Shown: in pieces, positions 27,396 to 57,074 of the stretch
Numbering within the stretch: the first letter of the stretch is position 1
How the letters are laid out: each line of letters starts with the position of its first letter
DNA from: Liolophura sinensis
Lineage: Eukaryota; Mollusca; Polyplacophora; Chitonida; Chitonidae
Direction: 5' to 3'
DNA: 64,000 bases
Assembly (NCBI RefSeq): GCF_032854445.1
Contig: NC_088300.1
Coordinates: forward strand, 44,137,682 to 44,201,681
Notes under the pieces: model-generated
The model's input: only the letters and a program-made list of their open reading frames with translations
What the model was told of the DNA's origin: nothing
The model's database searches: none
Translations under genes and position numbers: made by a program

Positions 27396-28026
27396 CGAGT
27401 AAAATATTTTTGAAACAATGGATTCTGTGGTGGCTGTCCTGACCATAATTTGACCAGTGACGTCACATGAGATTTTTTGTGACTTAACATGCGCAGTCTA
27501 GCAGTAAAAATACATTGGCAGTAAAATGCGCAATGGTTCAGAAACAGTTACCAATGTGATCAAATAAACGATCCATAAAGGACAAGAAAACACTAAAATG
27601 AAGTATATGTCAGATGAAAGTCCATTAAAACTGTCCAAGAAAATAGATAGATTTTTGAAAATAATTTTTTCCATCCGAATAAAATGGTTTTAAAACATCA
27701 GATTCTACGGTGGTCTGTAGTGAACAGGGTATCAGTGACGTCACATCCGTATTTTTTGCTTGAAATAGCTCGTTTCAAAGACCATTCGGTGAATGTATTT
27801 ATAAATCTACACGTACATGCATTTTTATTGATGAAATGTAGCAGTCTGTGGGTCTTAAGTGACAAAAATCTCATGTGACATCACTGGTTGCAATACTGTT
27901 AGAAAATACCACTGAATTCAAACTTTCAAATGTATTTTACTAGGTTGAAAAAATGTAAAAACATGGATAGTATTTAATGGTCTTTCATCTGATATATACT
28001 TTACATTAGTGTTTTCTCTCCCTTTG
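27396..28026. repeat. Foldback repeat with an extra direct copy
   Basis: The left arm 27580-27760 matches the reverse complement of 27858-28026, with shared blocks GAAAACACTAA, TCAGATGAAAG and CAGTGAYGTCACAT across a spacer of about 97 bp. A further partial copy at 27396-27486 lies in the same orientation as the left arm and is closest to the inverted right arm over ACCAGTGACGTCACATGAGA. The whole is a cluster of three copies of one short repeat, two of them forming an imperfect palindrome. There is no coding capacity. Confidence 0.6.
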
Positions 28027-30086
28027 ATAGAAATACGGTACATACATGATAGACTGAGGATTGTAAAGGCTCTCATATGACAGAAATTTAAAAGCACAAT
28101 ATAGGCCAGAGGCAGAATTGACCAAAGCAATATTCCTAAAATATATACATTATGAACAGTTCCATAATACGTCGGCTGGTACGCTTAACTGTGAGTTCAC
28201 AACGCAGCGGAACTTATGGTCAACTTACAAATCCAGATGGAACGTTTTTCTGGGTATTGTTCACCTGACACACTATTACTGGAATTAAAATATCGCTTTA
28301 CCTCCTCTCTCCCCCACAAAAAAATTTCAACTCATTTACCAAAAACAATTTTATTCAACACTTTTGAATTTTGGCCCAAATCGAAAATCGATTTATAACG
28401 CCGTTCGATGCATATTCAAGATGAGCATGTATATATGGGGTTAACGTTGTTACAATATGGCTGACAGTTTAATGAATTTAATAACCGTCATGAGCCGATA
28501 GTGACGTATTATTTTTTTATGGTATTTTATATAAAATCCGCTGGATCAAACAAATTTCATCCACATAAATCAGTGTTTCCGAGCAGACGATGTGATTGGC
28601 TAACATTTCACAAGCGGGATATTAAACTGATTTTAAAACAAATATACCTGATATAGGTTTACTCTTTATCTCTTTATCTCAAATCGACAACTACGTCATA
28701 TACAGCAACGTCTGCATGAATTTTGATTGTTGTTTTTGTGCAAGTTAAAACCAGTTAAATATGGTACAAGGAATGAAACATATCCCGCTTGAGTTTTCAC
28801 TTAACGGAATGGGTTTTCTGTGGAGAGTGGGAAGGGGGTCGGGGGATTCAGAATGTAAGGTTTTCTAGGAAAAAAACATAAAATGTAGACCCTATGCCTG
28901 CTAACATTCTACTAGATGGTTTACAGGCCGATGTGTTGTTTCTCCAGCACCTAAAGAAGTCGGTTGAATGCTATATGTCGATATCCTCCAGATATGATCG
29001 TCAGACGGATTTTACAGTTTTGCTTGTCGAGATGCTTGTAATGCCTGAACCGTCTGGGACAGATAGTCCATAATGGCGACAATAAAAGCAGTGTTAACAT
29101 TTATGTCCGGGGCATTATTCTGCTAAAGAGAACATCGTTGGAGGACCATCAATCGGGGAATTTAAATAAGAGCCCTTATTACTTTGCTATCGCACATAAT
29201 CATCCAGGGTAAAAGTTCTTGTCCTATGCCAAGTCGTTCCTGTGGTTGAGCTGATTTATTTATATGCCCATAAATTCCAGAGCTTTTTAGCAAGACACGA
29301 GCGCTGTCTGGAGCCGCTGATTTATTCTGATATATGTGATATAGTTTTATACAGCGTCACAATAATCACTGCATCTCATCACCCGCCCTCCGCCCATTAA
29401 TGGTAATCTGTTAACAGAATACATTTCACACATGGTCGTCCCGATGGAGTTATTGCCAACTCGACAGGATTACTTCCCTTAGGCCGTATAAACACAGATT
29501 GGATGCTATCACTGCAGGCTATCGATTTTTTAAATGTGTTATGCATTTAATTCTGATGTCACTTTGCGATTATAGGCGTTTGCTGAGAATTCAACATCAA
29601 AAGCCTTGTTTTTGTACGAAGAACCGTTTGCTACATCTGTGCACGTACCTGTATGTAAATGTTCTTAAAATCATGCAAAAGAAATGTTACACCGGAGAAC
29701 TAACTTACATTTGCATGCATGATTTGATTTGCATAATAAATGTTCAACGCAATAATATTTCATACGGTGGTGATTGCAATGAGTCAATAAAACCGGAATG
29801 CCCGTAATAAACCAGCGACGGTCGGCATGTAACTGACATACTTTCGCACAACTGACGGCCAGATTTCCCACCGCAGAGCGAGCTCAGTGTAAATGCCACA
29901 ATGATCTAAGGAAGAGATTTCTAACGAACTTCATGTAAGATCTCACCCAAAGGACTCTGTGGACTATTATATTACTACTGCCAGGCCCACAGAACAGACA
30001 TTATACGTGAAAAGGGGTGCATAATAAATTGTTTCATATATGATTATGACAAAAATAACTGTCCAAAACCATAACATTTCAGTTTG
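28027..30086. other. Intergenic, no gene recognised
   Basis: No exon or known repeat is visible. About 28900-29480 is repeat-free with many AT-rich homeodomain-like and GATA-like cores (TTAATGG, TTATCTGAT-type), and is only a guess as a regulatory block. Confidence 0.25.
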
Positions 30087-30905
30087 TGACTGGGTGGGCT
30101 GTCATGCCTGGTGTCAGTATACTGTGACAGTGTGGGCCGTCAGGCTTGGTGTCATGAAGTGTACCGTGACAGGGTGGGCCGTCATGCTTTGTGTCACCGG
30201 CCCCGATAGCTCAGATAATAAAGCGTCCCCTTCGTGGGTGGCAGATCCAGGATCAATCCTTGGTCGGGTCACACCTAAGACTTTAAAAGAGGAAGTTGTA
30301 ACTTCCTCGCTTGGCGTTCAGAAATAAGGGGATAGTGCAACGACTGGTTGACCAGAATCAGTATAATAGCTCGGGCGGGGCGACTTACTTGCCTTCGGTA
30401 AGTCGTCTCATTGAAGCAGCACGAGATAAAAGAGAGGTGGAAATCAGTCCTGCAACAAGGAGGTACATTAATAATACATGTACACTAAGGACTTCTTCGT
30501 CGTCATATGACTGAAAAATTGTTAAGTACGACATTAAACCCAATCGCTCAGTCACTCACTCATGCTTGGCACCGTGCAGTATACTGTGACAGAGTGGGCG
30601 GCCATGCCTGGTGCCATGCAGAATACTGTGACAGGGCGGATCATCATGCTGGTGCTAGTATACTGTGACAGGGTGGGCCGTCATACCGATAGGTAAGAAA
30701 TCAGTATTATTGGTGTCAGTATTAAGTTGATAGGGTTGCCCCTTGTCAGTATAGTGTAACTGTGATGTTTGGTGTTAGTATCACGATGACAGGGTTGCTG
30801 GTGTCAGCATACCGTGACTGCCATGTCTGGTGTCAGTATGACGATGACAGGGTTGCTGGTGTCAACATACCGTGACTGCCATGTCTGGTGTCAGTATCAC
30901 GGGTT
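30087..30905. repeat. 38-bp minisatellite split by a SINE
   Basis: Units of about 38 bp (TGACAGGGTGGGCCGTCATG followed by CCTGGTGTCAGTATACTG) occur at 30087-30198 and resume at 30561-30905. The interruption 30199-30560 is a SINE. The array resumes with CATGCTT, which also precedes the SINE at 30183, consistent with a short target-site duplication. The right-hand copies are progressively degenerate. Confidence 0.85.
30199..30560 (+). mobile_element. SINE, family B, near full length
   Basis: The tRNA-like head has an A-box region (GATAGCTCAGATAATAAAGC) and a B box (GGATCAATCC). The body shares ACCTAAGACTTTAAAAGAGG and a GACTGGTTGACCAG block with the other family B copies. The 3' end reads CATATGACTGAAAAATTGTT, then a GTACGACATTAAACCCAA-type terminus and CACT repeats. 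The flanking CATGCTT is present on both sides, fitting insertion by target-primed reverse transcription. Confidence 0.85.
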
Positions 30906-31134
30906 GGACGAGATATATCTTTAACTGTCACATGTTTCAACGACACTAGGTAATGCGTGTATGAACAGACTTGTATGCGTACCTGACAAGCTATGAAACC
31001 GTTAGAAGTCAAAGCAAGGGAGACAACTACGTCACATGTCAAGAAAGCTCGACAATATGAGTTGTTTTCCCTGAAAATCAAGTAATACAAGAATTTTCGA
31101 GGTCGCGCTTAAACACCTATCAAAAGCTTACACC

Positions 31135-31340
31135 ACATGTTACATGCATCATATCATGGAATGTCGCATGTGGCATGTTGCATGTTGCGTGTATCATATC
31201 ATGTTGCATGTTGCGCGTCTATGTTGTATCATGTTGTACATGTTGTAGAGTCTTGTGCAGCATATGTTGGGTGTTGGGCATATTAATATGCCCTGTATGT
31301 CAAGTTACATGCATGTTGCGTCTTGTGTGTAGCCTGTGTT
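31135..31340. repeat. Low-complexity GTTGCAT-rich stretch
   Basis: Irregular repetition of CATGTTGCATGTTGCG-like words without a fixed period. It looks like a decayed tandem repeat. The rest of 30.9-31.86 kb shows no gene. Confidence 0.55.
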
Positions 31341-31862
31341 GTGTGATAGTGTAGTATACAAAGTCATTTTACATGCTGCGTCTTAATTGAGAAGACATAT
31401 CAAACTGGATGTTATTATATCATATCGTATTGAAGTCGGGTGTTACATATCAATTCCGATTGAAAAAGGGATGTATATAGGCAGGTAGATTCGAACCATG
31501 ACCAAACTAGTATAAATTTCAAAACATGGTCTATACTGGATGCTGATGAATTTGTTTATGCTTAGACACATTATATCGTCTCCCGATTTTCAGTCCGAGA
31601 ATCAAGTACCGGTACTCAGTTCACAATTCAATTATTGAGCAAATACATACAAGTAGGCTTATTTACGTGCTTTAAATGTTTACTTACCTGCCTAATTGAT
31701 TAAATGAATGATTTGTAGGTTGATTGACTAAATGGACGGTGGCTTGAGTATATATCAGGTGATTGCCTTATATCCTGGCTAAGAGACAATGATATACTAC
31801 TGTACTGAATTTTATTTCTAAGCATTCACCTATTGTGTAAATCGACTGGCTCAAAATTCTCA

Positions 31863-32039
31863 ATTGCTGGCTTCCTCTCCGACCGTAAGTGGGAGTGTCT
31901 GCCAGCAACCTGCGTATGGTCGTGGGTTTCCCCCGGGCTCTGCCTGATTTCCTCCCACCATAATGCTGGCCGCCGTCGTACAAGTGAAATATTCTTGAGT
32001 ACGGCGTAAAACACCATTCAAGTAAATAAATAAATAAAT
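31863..32039 (+). mobile_element. SINE copy (family A)
   Basis: It contains GCTGGCTTCCTCTCCGACCG, GGTCGTGGGTTTCCCCCGGG, ATAATGCTGGCCGCCGTCGT and GAGTACGGCGTAAAACACCA, and ends in an AAAT tail. The tRNA-like head is missing. It is one of the best-preserved bodies in the window. Confidence 0.85.
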
Positions 32040-33660
32040 CAACATTCCCCACAGGCACATCAAATAGCTGTAATTTGAATCAGCACCGTTTGCCATTGAC
32101 ACAAACTTCATTAAAAAGCTAATGATTTCGACCAAATGCGTGATTAAAGATTATATCTTTGCAAAACATGTCCCTGGTCATTGGTAAAGTTTTTCAAATC
32201 CAGCAGCTTGGTAACGTTTACAAGTATATTTAAATGCATGGGCATGACAAAGAGAAGGTATCAACCGCAATAAACCGACGTCCACATAAGTATAAAGCGG
32301 ATATCATGTTGTACACATGTATATACAAAATTCTATGTACAAGGTTTATTTTTATACTTACAGCTGAAGGTCTAAGTTTTAACTTGAAGTTTAGTGTCAA
32401 AATGACACACATAGATGACCTGAAAGCTTTATGAGATCGTGTTGATCCCACTCGCTTTAGCCCATATCTGTGTGCAGGTTCACACATAAGTAAACGTTAA
32501 TGTAGGTCACGCGTATGCACATTTAACGTGTCATCTTATTCTCCCATAAGAAAACACAAGAAGGCTTGAAAATAAGAGAATACAGATGTACATGTGCAAT
32601 GTAGCTAAGGGTGAAGTGCTACAGGTCTCTCAATTCTGCTGGAAAACGTGTTTGCCCATGTCATTTGACCAACCGTTGATCACATGTTAAATTTAATTAT
32701 CAGTGTATTTCACAACCATTTTTTTATGCAATATAGTTTTTCTTAACTTCATTTATGCTATATACACCATAGTGCTTAGTAATTCCGTTCAGCACTGTTA
32801 TTCTGTACTCATACAGGTTTGAGGCCCGTGCATACGCATATCGCTTATTAAGCGATATATAGCTACATAAATTATCTAGGTCACAAGTTCTTATATTTTA
32901 CTGGCTTAGGCATGAAACTAAATCGCTTTTATGCTGAATACATTCTGTATATGTTTTATTACTTGTCCAAAATTGATATAAATGTATATAGAAATAGCTC
33001 ATTTATTTCCGTGAAATAAAGTGATTTGAATAATTGTATTCTTTAACAGCTATATGTGTGCCACATATGGCGGGTTTACACGTATACTGCCATTGTAAAT
33101 AGTTAAAGGAAACAGAGATCGATTGTATTCTTGACTGTAAATAATCTAGTATTTATTTAAATTGACAGTTTCGAATTTCCATTATCAGACTTTCGCTAGC
33201 TTTAATGTCACACTCTCAGTTAAAATTTATGAAATAATATCAGTAAAGATTGCAAGAAGTGTTTTCATTGGCCTGCCAAATGCAGCGGACTTCCCGGGTA
33301 AACATAACCCTGAACATGTCAGCGAGTGCTATGTGTTGTCACAGTATATGCCGTAATACTATTTACTGATGATCCAAAAACAGCAATTTCTGTAAACGGT
33401 ACATAGTCTGATAATTAAAGATGTGGTTACTAGTGTGACTTTTTCCGTAATTGCTCGAAACTTTAAAATATGAACAAATGTTTAGCAATGTACTTCAACC
33501 TAAACTACAGAAGCCAACTTTGGGCTGGAATATTTTCCTAAAACCACGTCTTACAGGTTTGATATTAACAGTTAAACTTATTCCATATCTGAAGAATATA
33601 TGGTTCAGTTTTTGCTTTACTCAATCATTTGGTTGCTGAAATATATTCGTTTGAAAAAAT
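32040..33660. other. Intergenic, upstream of histone H1
   Basis: AT-rich sequence without a recognisable exon or repeat. Core histone genes were looked for next to H1 and none is present here or downstream. Confidence 0.5.
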
Positions 33661-33665
33661 GTAAC

Positions 33666-33672
33666 AAACACA
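33666..33672 (+). promoter_or_regulatory. H1 box (AAACACA)
   Basis: AAACACA is the conserved upstream element of replication-dependent H1 promoters. Here it lies about 70 bp before the TATA box and hence about 100 bp before the expected transcription start, the usual spacing. Confidence 0.75.
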
Positions 33673-33740
33673 TTTCAGAACCTCGGACAAAATCGACACA
33701 GATTAGGATGACCTGCTTTCGTTCAGGTCCGCGCTCTCTC

Positions 33741-33747
33741 TATATAT
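33741..33747 (+). promoter_or_regulatory. TATA box of histone H1
   Basis: TATATAT follows a CT-rich run and lies 79 bp before the start codon, placing transcription initiation near 33770 and giving a short leader of about 50 nt, as is usual for histone genes. Confidence 0.7.
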
Positions 33748-33819
33748 CCCTACGCGTTGGCGGCAAACATTATCAGTCTGAATTCAGTGTTAAACTGAGA
33801 GTGTGACTTACCCGCTACA

Positions 33820-34368
33820 ATGGCAGACACCGCAGCAGCTCCCGTGGCGAAAGCCAAGAAGGCCTCCAAGCCTAAGAAGCCCGCTGACCATCCCAAATAC
33901 AGTGAGATGGTGAAGGCCGCAATCAGCGGACTGAAGGAAAGGGGAGGTTCATCCAGGCAGAAGATCCTCAAGTACATCGTGTCTAACTACAAGGTTGGTG
34001 ATGAGAAATCTGTTAACACTCACTTGAAAGTCGCCCTCCGTAATGGAGTGAAATCCGGCCTGTTGAAACAGTCTAAGGGTACCGGAGCCGCCGGGTCTTT
34101 CAGATTGGGAGATTCCGCCAAGAAAGCACCTGCGAAACCCAAGAAGAAGGCCGCTGCCAAGAAACCAGCTGCCAAGAAGTCCCCTGCCAAGAAGCCAAAG
34201 GTAAAGAAAGCCAAATCCCCAAAGAAGGCCGCCAAAAAGCCCGCTGCTAAGAAGGCCACAAAGAAAGCCGCGCCAAAGAAGCCAAAGGCCACCAAGAAGC
34301 CAGCAGCTAAAAAGCCCAAGGCCAAGAAGTCTCCCAAGAAGGCGGCCAAAAAGCCAGCCAAGAAGTAA
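33820..34368 (+). CDS. Linker histone H1
   Basis: Binds linker DNA at the nucleosome entry and exit and compacts chromatin in the nucleus. The 182-residue product has a short Ala/Lys-rich N-terminal tail (1-23), the winged-helix globular domain (about 24-97; [41 protein letters not shown] and AGSFRLG are visible) and a Lys/Ala/Pro tail with many AKKP and SPKK-like DNA-binding motifs. Length and order are typical of mollusc H1. There is no intron. The start is the first ATG, 79 bp after a TATA box. The H1 box upstream and the histone stem-loop 30 bp after the stop indicate S-phase-coupled, non-polyadenylated mRNA. No core histone gene is in the window, so it is a solitary (orphan) copy. A long minus-strand frame opposite the tail is an artefact of Lys codons. 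Confidence 0.97.
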   Translation: MADTAAAPVAKAKKASKPKKPADHPKYSEMVKAAISGLKERGGSSRQKILKYIVSNYKVGDEKSVNTHLKVALRNGVKSGLLKQSKGTGAAGSFRLGDSAKKAPAKPKKKAAAKKPAAKKSPAKKPKVKKAKSPKKAAKKPAAKKATKKAAPKKPKATKKPAAKKPKAKKSPKKAAKKPAKK

Positions 34369-34397
34369 ATTAATCTCTCTTCAGAGGTATCTCCAAA

Positions 34398-34413
34398 GGC
34401 CCTTTTCAGGGCC
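34398..34413 (+). terminator. Histone mRNA 3' stem-loop
   Basis: GGCCCTTTTCAGGGCC forms the 6-bp stem with 4-nt loop recognised by the stem-loop binding protein. It is followed by the ACCA motif (AACCA). It lies 30 bp after the H1 stop. A purine-rich histone downstream element is expected just beyond; GAGAGAG at about 34427 is a weak match. Confidence 0.93.
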
Positions 34414-36384
34414 AACCAATTCTTCCGAGAGAGTTTCTTTCTAAGCACTTACTACTTTCAATGTCTATTTTGATATGGGGTGAAACCTTGATAATACTTT
34501 CTGTATAACCCTATACTTGGTATAATGTATACTCGTGTAGCTTGTCAAGGCATTTTTGAACTAAATGCCGAATTTGGTTACCTGTCCTTGGATATATAAA
34601 TTCACTGTAACTACCCACAACTTACTGTTAGCTTCCCACAACAACATGCAGTTGTTCAACAGCCCAAAATTATCTGTGTCACGGGACAAGTTCTCCTTTT
34701 GTCCGGGTATCGGGCTTACCCTCTTGTTCTTGTAATCAACCGCGGCCAATGAGGTATATATTGCGGGAGATAGTTTGAAATTCTTTATAGTGATTAGGTT
34801 CGGCCGGGGCTTTAAAGCGTCCTTGAACTTCCGTTAGACGAAAAGTTATTAACGTAAATAAACCTGCAGAATAGTGACGGATAGATTAGTCTGTAGCTTC
34901 ACAGTATACCTTCTGGAGGGAAGATGTGGTAATAAACATCCACGTGGCAGAATAAAACTAAAGTACCGGTAGGGCATGTGAATGAATCGGCAGTCATATC
35001 AGTAGATTAACCCTATTCCGTCGTACATCAGAAAAATGCTTCTCGTCCATCAATGAGTGCAAAGAGGTCTACCTCGTTTTACGCAGTTTGTGTCGGAGAG
35101 TAATCAAAATTTTTTTTGGCTCAGTCCTGTACCTATGCCGCCTCCCTTCTTCTAACATAAGCCTACGTTTAAATCGGGTTAAGCGTCTAGACTAGCTTCC
35201 GGCTGTTATAATTGCACCTGGGCTTATAGCAGTATAGGTGTGTTTACCGACTCGCCTGTAGTCTAACCATACATTATTCCATTAACTCCCTGCTCCACGC
35301 TATCTGACTTAAGTTGTTTTCTCAGAGGTTTATTGTTCTCATTATCTGATAAAGTCAGTTGTAAAAATACCGCCCAGAGGATCTTCTAGGTATTGTACAA
35401 CTTGGTTGTATTATTAAATGATTGCAAATCCGGTAAAATGGCGCTAAAGGAAAACTGAGTTAATTTGTAAATTTTTACTTCCATCAGACAAAGTTTTTAA
35501 ATCTAATCTACAGTATACCATAACAGGTGTGTAACTAAAATGAGTGTCTTCTAGGAGACGCATTTTGTCACCTAAGCTATACAGAGCAAATTAACTGGAA
35601 AGAAATTCTCTTTAACTTAATCCTACTCTGGTTATAAGTTCTGAATGAAAGTAATTACGTCATAAGGAATTTTGTAAAACTTTGTAGATACCATTAACCT
35701 GTTATCACCTCAGCTATTTAGAGTAAATTAATTCATGGAAATTGGTATTTAATTTATTACTACTGTATCAAAGACGTCTAAATATAGAAAAGAATAAACA
35801 ATTGCCTTATCAAAGGAAGTAAGTGAATTTCGAGGAGTAAGAACTAGCCCTCAGACTATAAATCCCACTTGCACTTGTGATGTCAAAGAAGTTCATTCGC
35901 ATGTATTATGCGTCAAAATCTGACATCTTTACGGTGCACATTTGTAGTAAAAAGCATCGATTATATTTGTCGGCGAAAGAAAGAAAACATGCACGTATAT
36001 GCTCACATCAGAGCGTTCTGTGCTTTCAGATTACGGTTAAACACAAAAACCTGAGCAAAGTCGATATCTGCGACATTCCAGTTTTTGTTTTATTCCTCAA
36101 ATCAGTTACATTTGCACAACAACTAATCGACAAGCAAATGCGCGGTGTCGTTACAACTTGTCTTGGTAGCTATGGTAGCAACAGATGTGGTTGGTCCCCG
36201 AATATACAAGTACTACAACCACATTCTGTGGCATTACTTCTGTTGAGCCTATACCAAATGTGTCCAAGCAAAAAAAAGCAACGACAGCTTCAGGGCATCT
36301 AACCTCAGAACTGTACAATTTAGTCTACCACAAATTCCACAGTGATTAATTATATAACACATTATTCAACACAAATGGGATTGA
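34414..36384. other. Intergenic between H1 and the PGRP gene (convergent)
   Basis: An AATAAA lies near 34857, too far from H1 to be assigned to it with confidence. An open frame at 35877-36302 has no recognisable family features. No repeat was noticed. Confidence 0.4.
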
Positions 36385-36450
36385 GTTCCCAGGAAGAGCC
36401 TGGGATTCGAACTCATGGCCTCAATGAGCTATAAAGACACTTCTTACGGC
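36385..36450 (-). mobile_element. tRNA-like SINE head fragment
   Basis: On the minus strand, TAGCTCATTGAGG resembles an A box and GAGTTCGAATCCCAGG is a strong B box. The two are only about 15 bases apart, too close for a tRNA gene, so it is read as a fragment of a tRNA-derived SINE. It lies just past the 3' end of the PGRP gene. Confidence 0.45.
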
Positions 36451-36686
36451 TTCTAAATATGAACATTTCATTTCAGAATAATACAGCTTACAATTAACTC
36501 ATATTTATAACAAGAAACCTAATACTAATTTCAGTGAACATACCGGTACTTAAATTTATAAAAAATAAAAAGGAACCTAATACTGATTGCGATGAACTTA
36601 TTATACATATAACAAGAAAAACATAATACTGTTTACAATAATCTTGTTTATATATATACATATAAAACGAGAAACCTAACAGACCT

Positions 36687-53860
<17,174 letters not shown>

Positions 53861-54754
53861 GTTTTCGTATGAATATTTTTCAATGATTTTTCTCTGATCT
53901 CTATGGAAAGAATATGAACCTAGCCGACATTTTGCGAGTTATCTGCCTTGTTTTTGTGGAAGGTGGAACAAACATATTGTCAGCATATTAACGTTGATTC
54001 TGTGGTAGCATCACACAAACCAAGTAAGATATGTTTCACCACATCAAAAAAATAAACAATGAGATCATCGTTATATTTTTTTATTTGACAATGAAATGAC
54101 ACCTTGAAAATATTTCGTCTTAACATATTCATACTTATTTCTCTTGGGTCAATATTTCTTTATAAGTTTAGAGACGCCAGGCTTCACGAGGTACAGGTTA
54201 CTTGTGTGGTATTCAAACATATCTATTAGTATTATATAAACACGATTAACTGAACGTGGATTTCCTGTGTGTTTCCCATACAGTATGGTCCTAATACTTG
54301 CTATGACATCTGCTGGTATACCATTGGTACAGAATGTATCATTTAAAAAAAAAAGAAGAAATATGTAGAGTATTATAGGCCTTTAGAGTTACACTGCATA
54401 ATTCCGCTCTATAATCCAATCGGATCCATCTATAATCCAAAAAATTTGGAAATCTTTCCCTTCAAAAATTTGATCTCTTGCCTGATTATTGAAAACCACT
54501 TGACAATTAACATCATTACGTATATTCAGCCGATTACTTTCATAAGATTCAACAAAATATGCAAAAAAATTTTTGTATAAATTTCCCTAAGCTTGCACAA
54601 GAGTTCTGGATATATGGCCAAGTAGAGTATACTTTTGTACTAAGGGAGAAATGTATTGTAACCTTGATACAAAGTTACCTAAGTATGTTTGCGTTTTACG
54701 TCGAACTTGAACATATATTGAATATGTACTGTGTCTTCTTGTGACCAGATGCTG
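53861..54754. other. Region upstream of PGRP exon 1
   Basis: Expected to hold the PGRP promoter. I see no clear TATA box or other site that I would name. No repeat was recognised. Confidence 0.35.
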
Positions 54755-54958
54755 CCGCCACTGAGGTATCATGGCGAAGACACCAGACATGACACCCAAC
54801 CCAGTCAAATTATACGGACACTAGGTCAACCAGCCATGTTTCCTTGCTCTAACCTCTAAGAGCTTCTTTTTTAAAATGTTTTTGGTATGACCCGGGTTTG
54901 ATTCCGGGTCTCCCGACTTCGAGGCGGACGCTGTATCAATTATAGGCTACCGAAGTGA
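54755..54958 (-). mobile_element. SINE copy (family B), reverse orientation
   Basis: On the plus strand it reads GACACCCAACCCAGTC, AGGTCAACCAGCC, TTGCTCTAACCTCTAAGAGC, then the reversed B box GACCCGGGTTTGATTCCGGG. The order is the reverse of the copy at 9948-10115. Confidence 0.7.
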
Positions 54959-55961
54959 TCTGATTTAGAGTTATGAAATACAAATCCACGCCCACACTTC
55001 AAACTTGTACATGTATGTATGAAATATATACACCAAACCCGTGAATTAAATCGTTAGACTTTAAAATATTTCTCACTGGTTAATTGTTTTTATTTAAATT
55101 ATCCTCTCAGACAGAGGAGTCGAGGGAGTTCACAACAATCTTACTAAAACATCCTGCTTTATGGTATCAGGTATACAACTCATCAACATTTAACTTTAAT
55201 ATCAAAGCAAATATACTTTATAACACTAAACGGCATTTATCCATAATGGTTCCTTGTGGTTCTGATTAGGAATTGTAGGCTAATGCGTTATGTGAAAACT
55301 TATGAGGTATGCTTTAAGTTTATTTACGTATGTGATGGGAGTTCGGCTAGACATGCCGCCACCTCATTCCTCTGTACTGAGAAACCTTGTCACAAACGTG
55401 ATGGGCCGAGATCACCCAGATGTCATACAAAACCAGTTTGCATTATCCAAGGTAGGCCTTCATATATAACCAATAGGGCTGTGCAAATATCTCACTTCCT
55501 TAAACGGGATTGTCATATACAATGTACCTGGGCAAATATATATAGGGTCATTAAATATAACAAACCTACTTCATGCATGATGTATATCATAGAAGGCTTA
55601 TATGTAGCTGTCGATATATTCTTTCTGTGACATCTGGAAATATTGGTATCATCTATTTGGGAATAGCAACCGTTTGGGAATGTCATAATACCAGCTTTTT
55701 AACAGAAATCTGTGATTAAGTAAGGAATCAGCAATTCGACATCAAGTAAGTGCGTTAATTATACTCTCAGTCCGTTATACCTTTCTTCTTCACTGATCAA
55801 ACTTGTATGAGATTTGCTAATATGTATGGAAGTGTCTAGACAAGACTCGTATTCATGCTGACTGTGCATCGATCAGTTAGAAGTGCATTGTAAGGGTATA
55901 CAAAGCGTCATCCAGTGATTGGACACTAAGATGAAATACACATGGATATCAGCATTGTAGC

Positions 55962-56095
55962 TAGAAGGTCTGACGGATGGTCATGGGTTTCCCTCGGGCT
56001 CTGTCCAGCTTCCTCCCACCATAATGCTCGCCACAGTCATATAAGTGAAATACACTTGAGTAAGGCGTAAAACACCAATCAAAAAAAATATATAT
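55962..56095 (+). mobile_element. SINE copy (family A), diverged
   Basis: GAAGGTCTGACGGATGGTCA, GGTTTCCCTCGGGCTCTGTC, ACCATAATGCTCGCCACAGT and GGCGTAAAACACCAATCAAA are present in order. It lacks the head and carries a short internal deletion. Confidence 0.8.
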
Positions 56096-56225
56096 ATTCA
56101 ACATACCTGTGGTTTGTGTATATGTAGGTACCTGTTGGAGACGTTAGCGATTCGGGATGAAATTTGAAAACTGATTCCCCATATGTCCAAGGTACGTAGG
56201 ATCCAACTTTTTACATCGTGAGCTG

Positions 56226-56341
<116 letters not shown>

Positions 56342-57074
56342 GCGAAAGTCTATTATTGGCACACTTGTGGTAGTCGTATATTACTAATTTATATATCACC
56401 ACAGCTTTTCTTTTTTATTGTTGAGTCCCTGAATGCACACGAGTACATTTACAACAAGGCACTAACCGATAGTTCGTAGATGATATAATGGGGATGTCAC
56501 ATAAAGTAGGTTAAGAATATGTACTCAAACTACACTGGTGCCGCCTCAAATATCAATGACCACAATAAAATGTCCATGGTTTGAACACATCAGCCCAAGA
56601 GTAAGCCTTACACAATCGCCTTAGGATCTTAGGCGGTGTTTTGTATATATATATATATATATATATATACAAGCGGTATTGAAACAAAATGATTTTTTTC
56701 AGTCAAAAATATAAATTACATGTGCCCGAGATACACTTTGGAAGAGTCGGACGAGTAATTGTATGAATGCATTAGAAATCTTTTAATTAATAATTTAAAA
56801 TATGAATATTATATGGTGCATAACCTACGAAAGCTTCTTTTACAACATTTCACGAACATACACCCGGGTTATGTTACAGTTGATTTGACCACCATAAGTT
56901 CGCGAGGACTGTTCTGTTGCTTTTAAAGATAAGCGTATTTAATTATGTTCTAGCTGATGGCTTGAACTATCAAATGGTTTTAAATATAAATACATGACCA
57001 GCTAAATCTTGTGGGATGGATCTCATATAGCTCATGTTATGGAATTTGTCCCAATATAAAAAACTTTTGATGCA

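Noticed and set aside
34020..34448. 142-codon minus-strand frame opposite histone H1
   Set aside because: A shadow of the Lys/Ala-rich tail: reversed AAG and GCC codons give Leu/Gly/Phe-rich sequence without stops.
36385..36450. tRNA gene on the minus strand
   Set aside because: The B box is convincing, but A- and B-box-like words are only about 15 bases apart and no acceptor stem forms.
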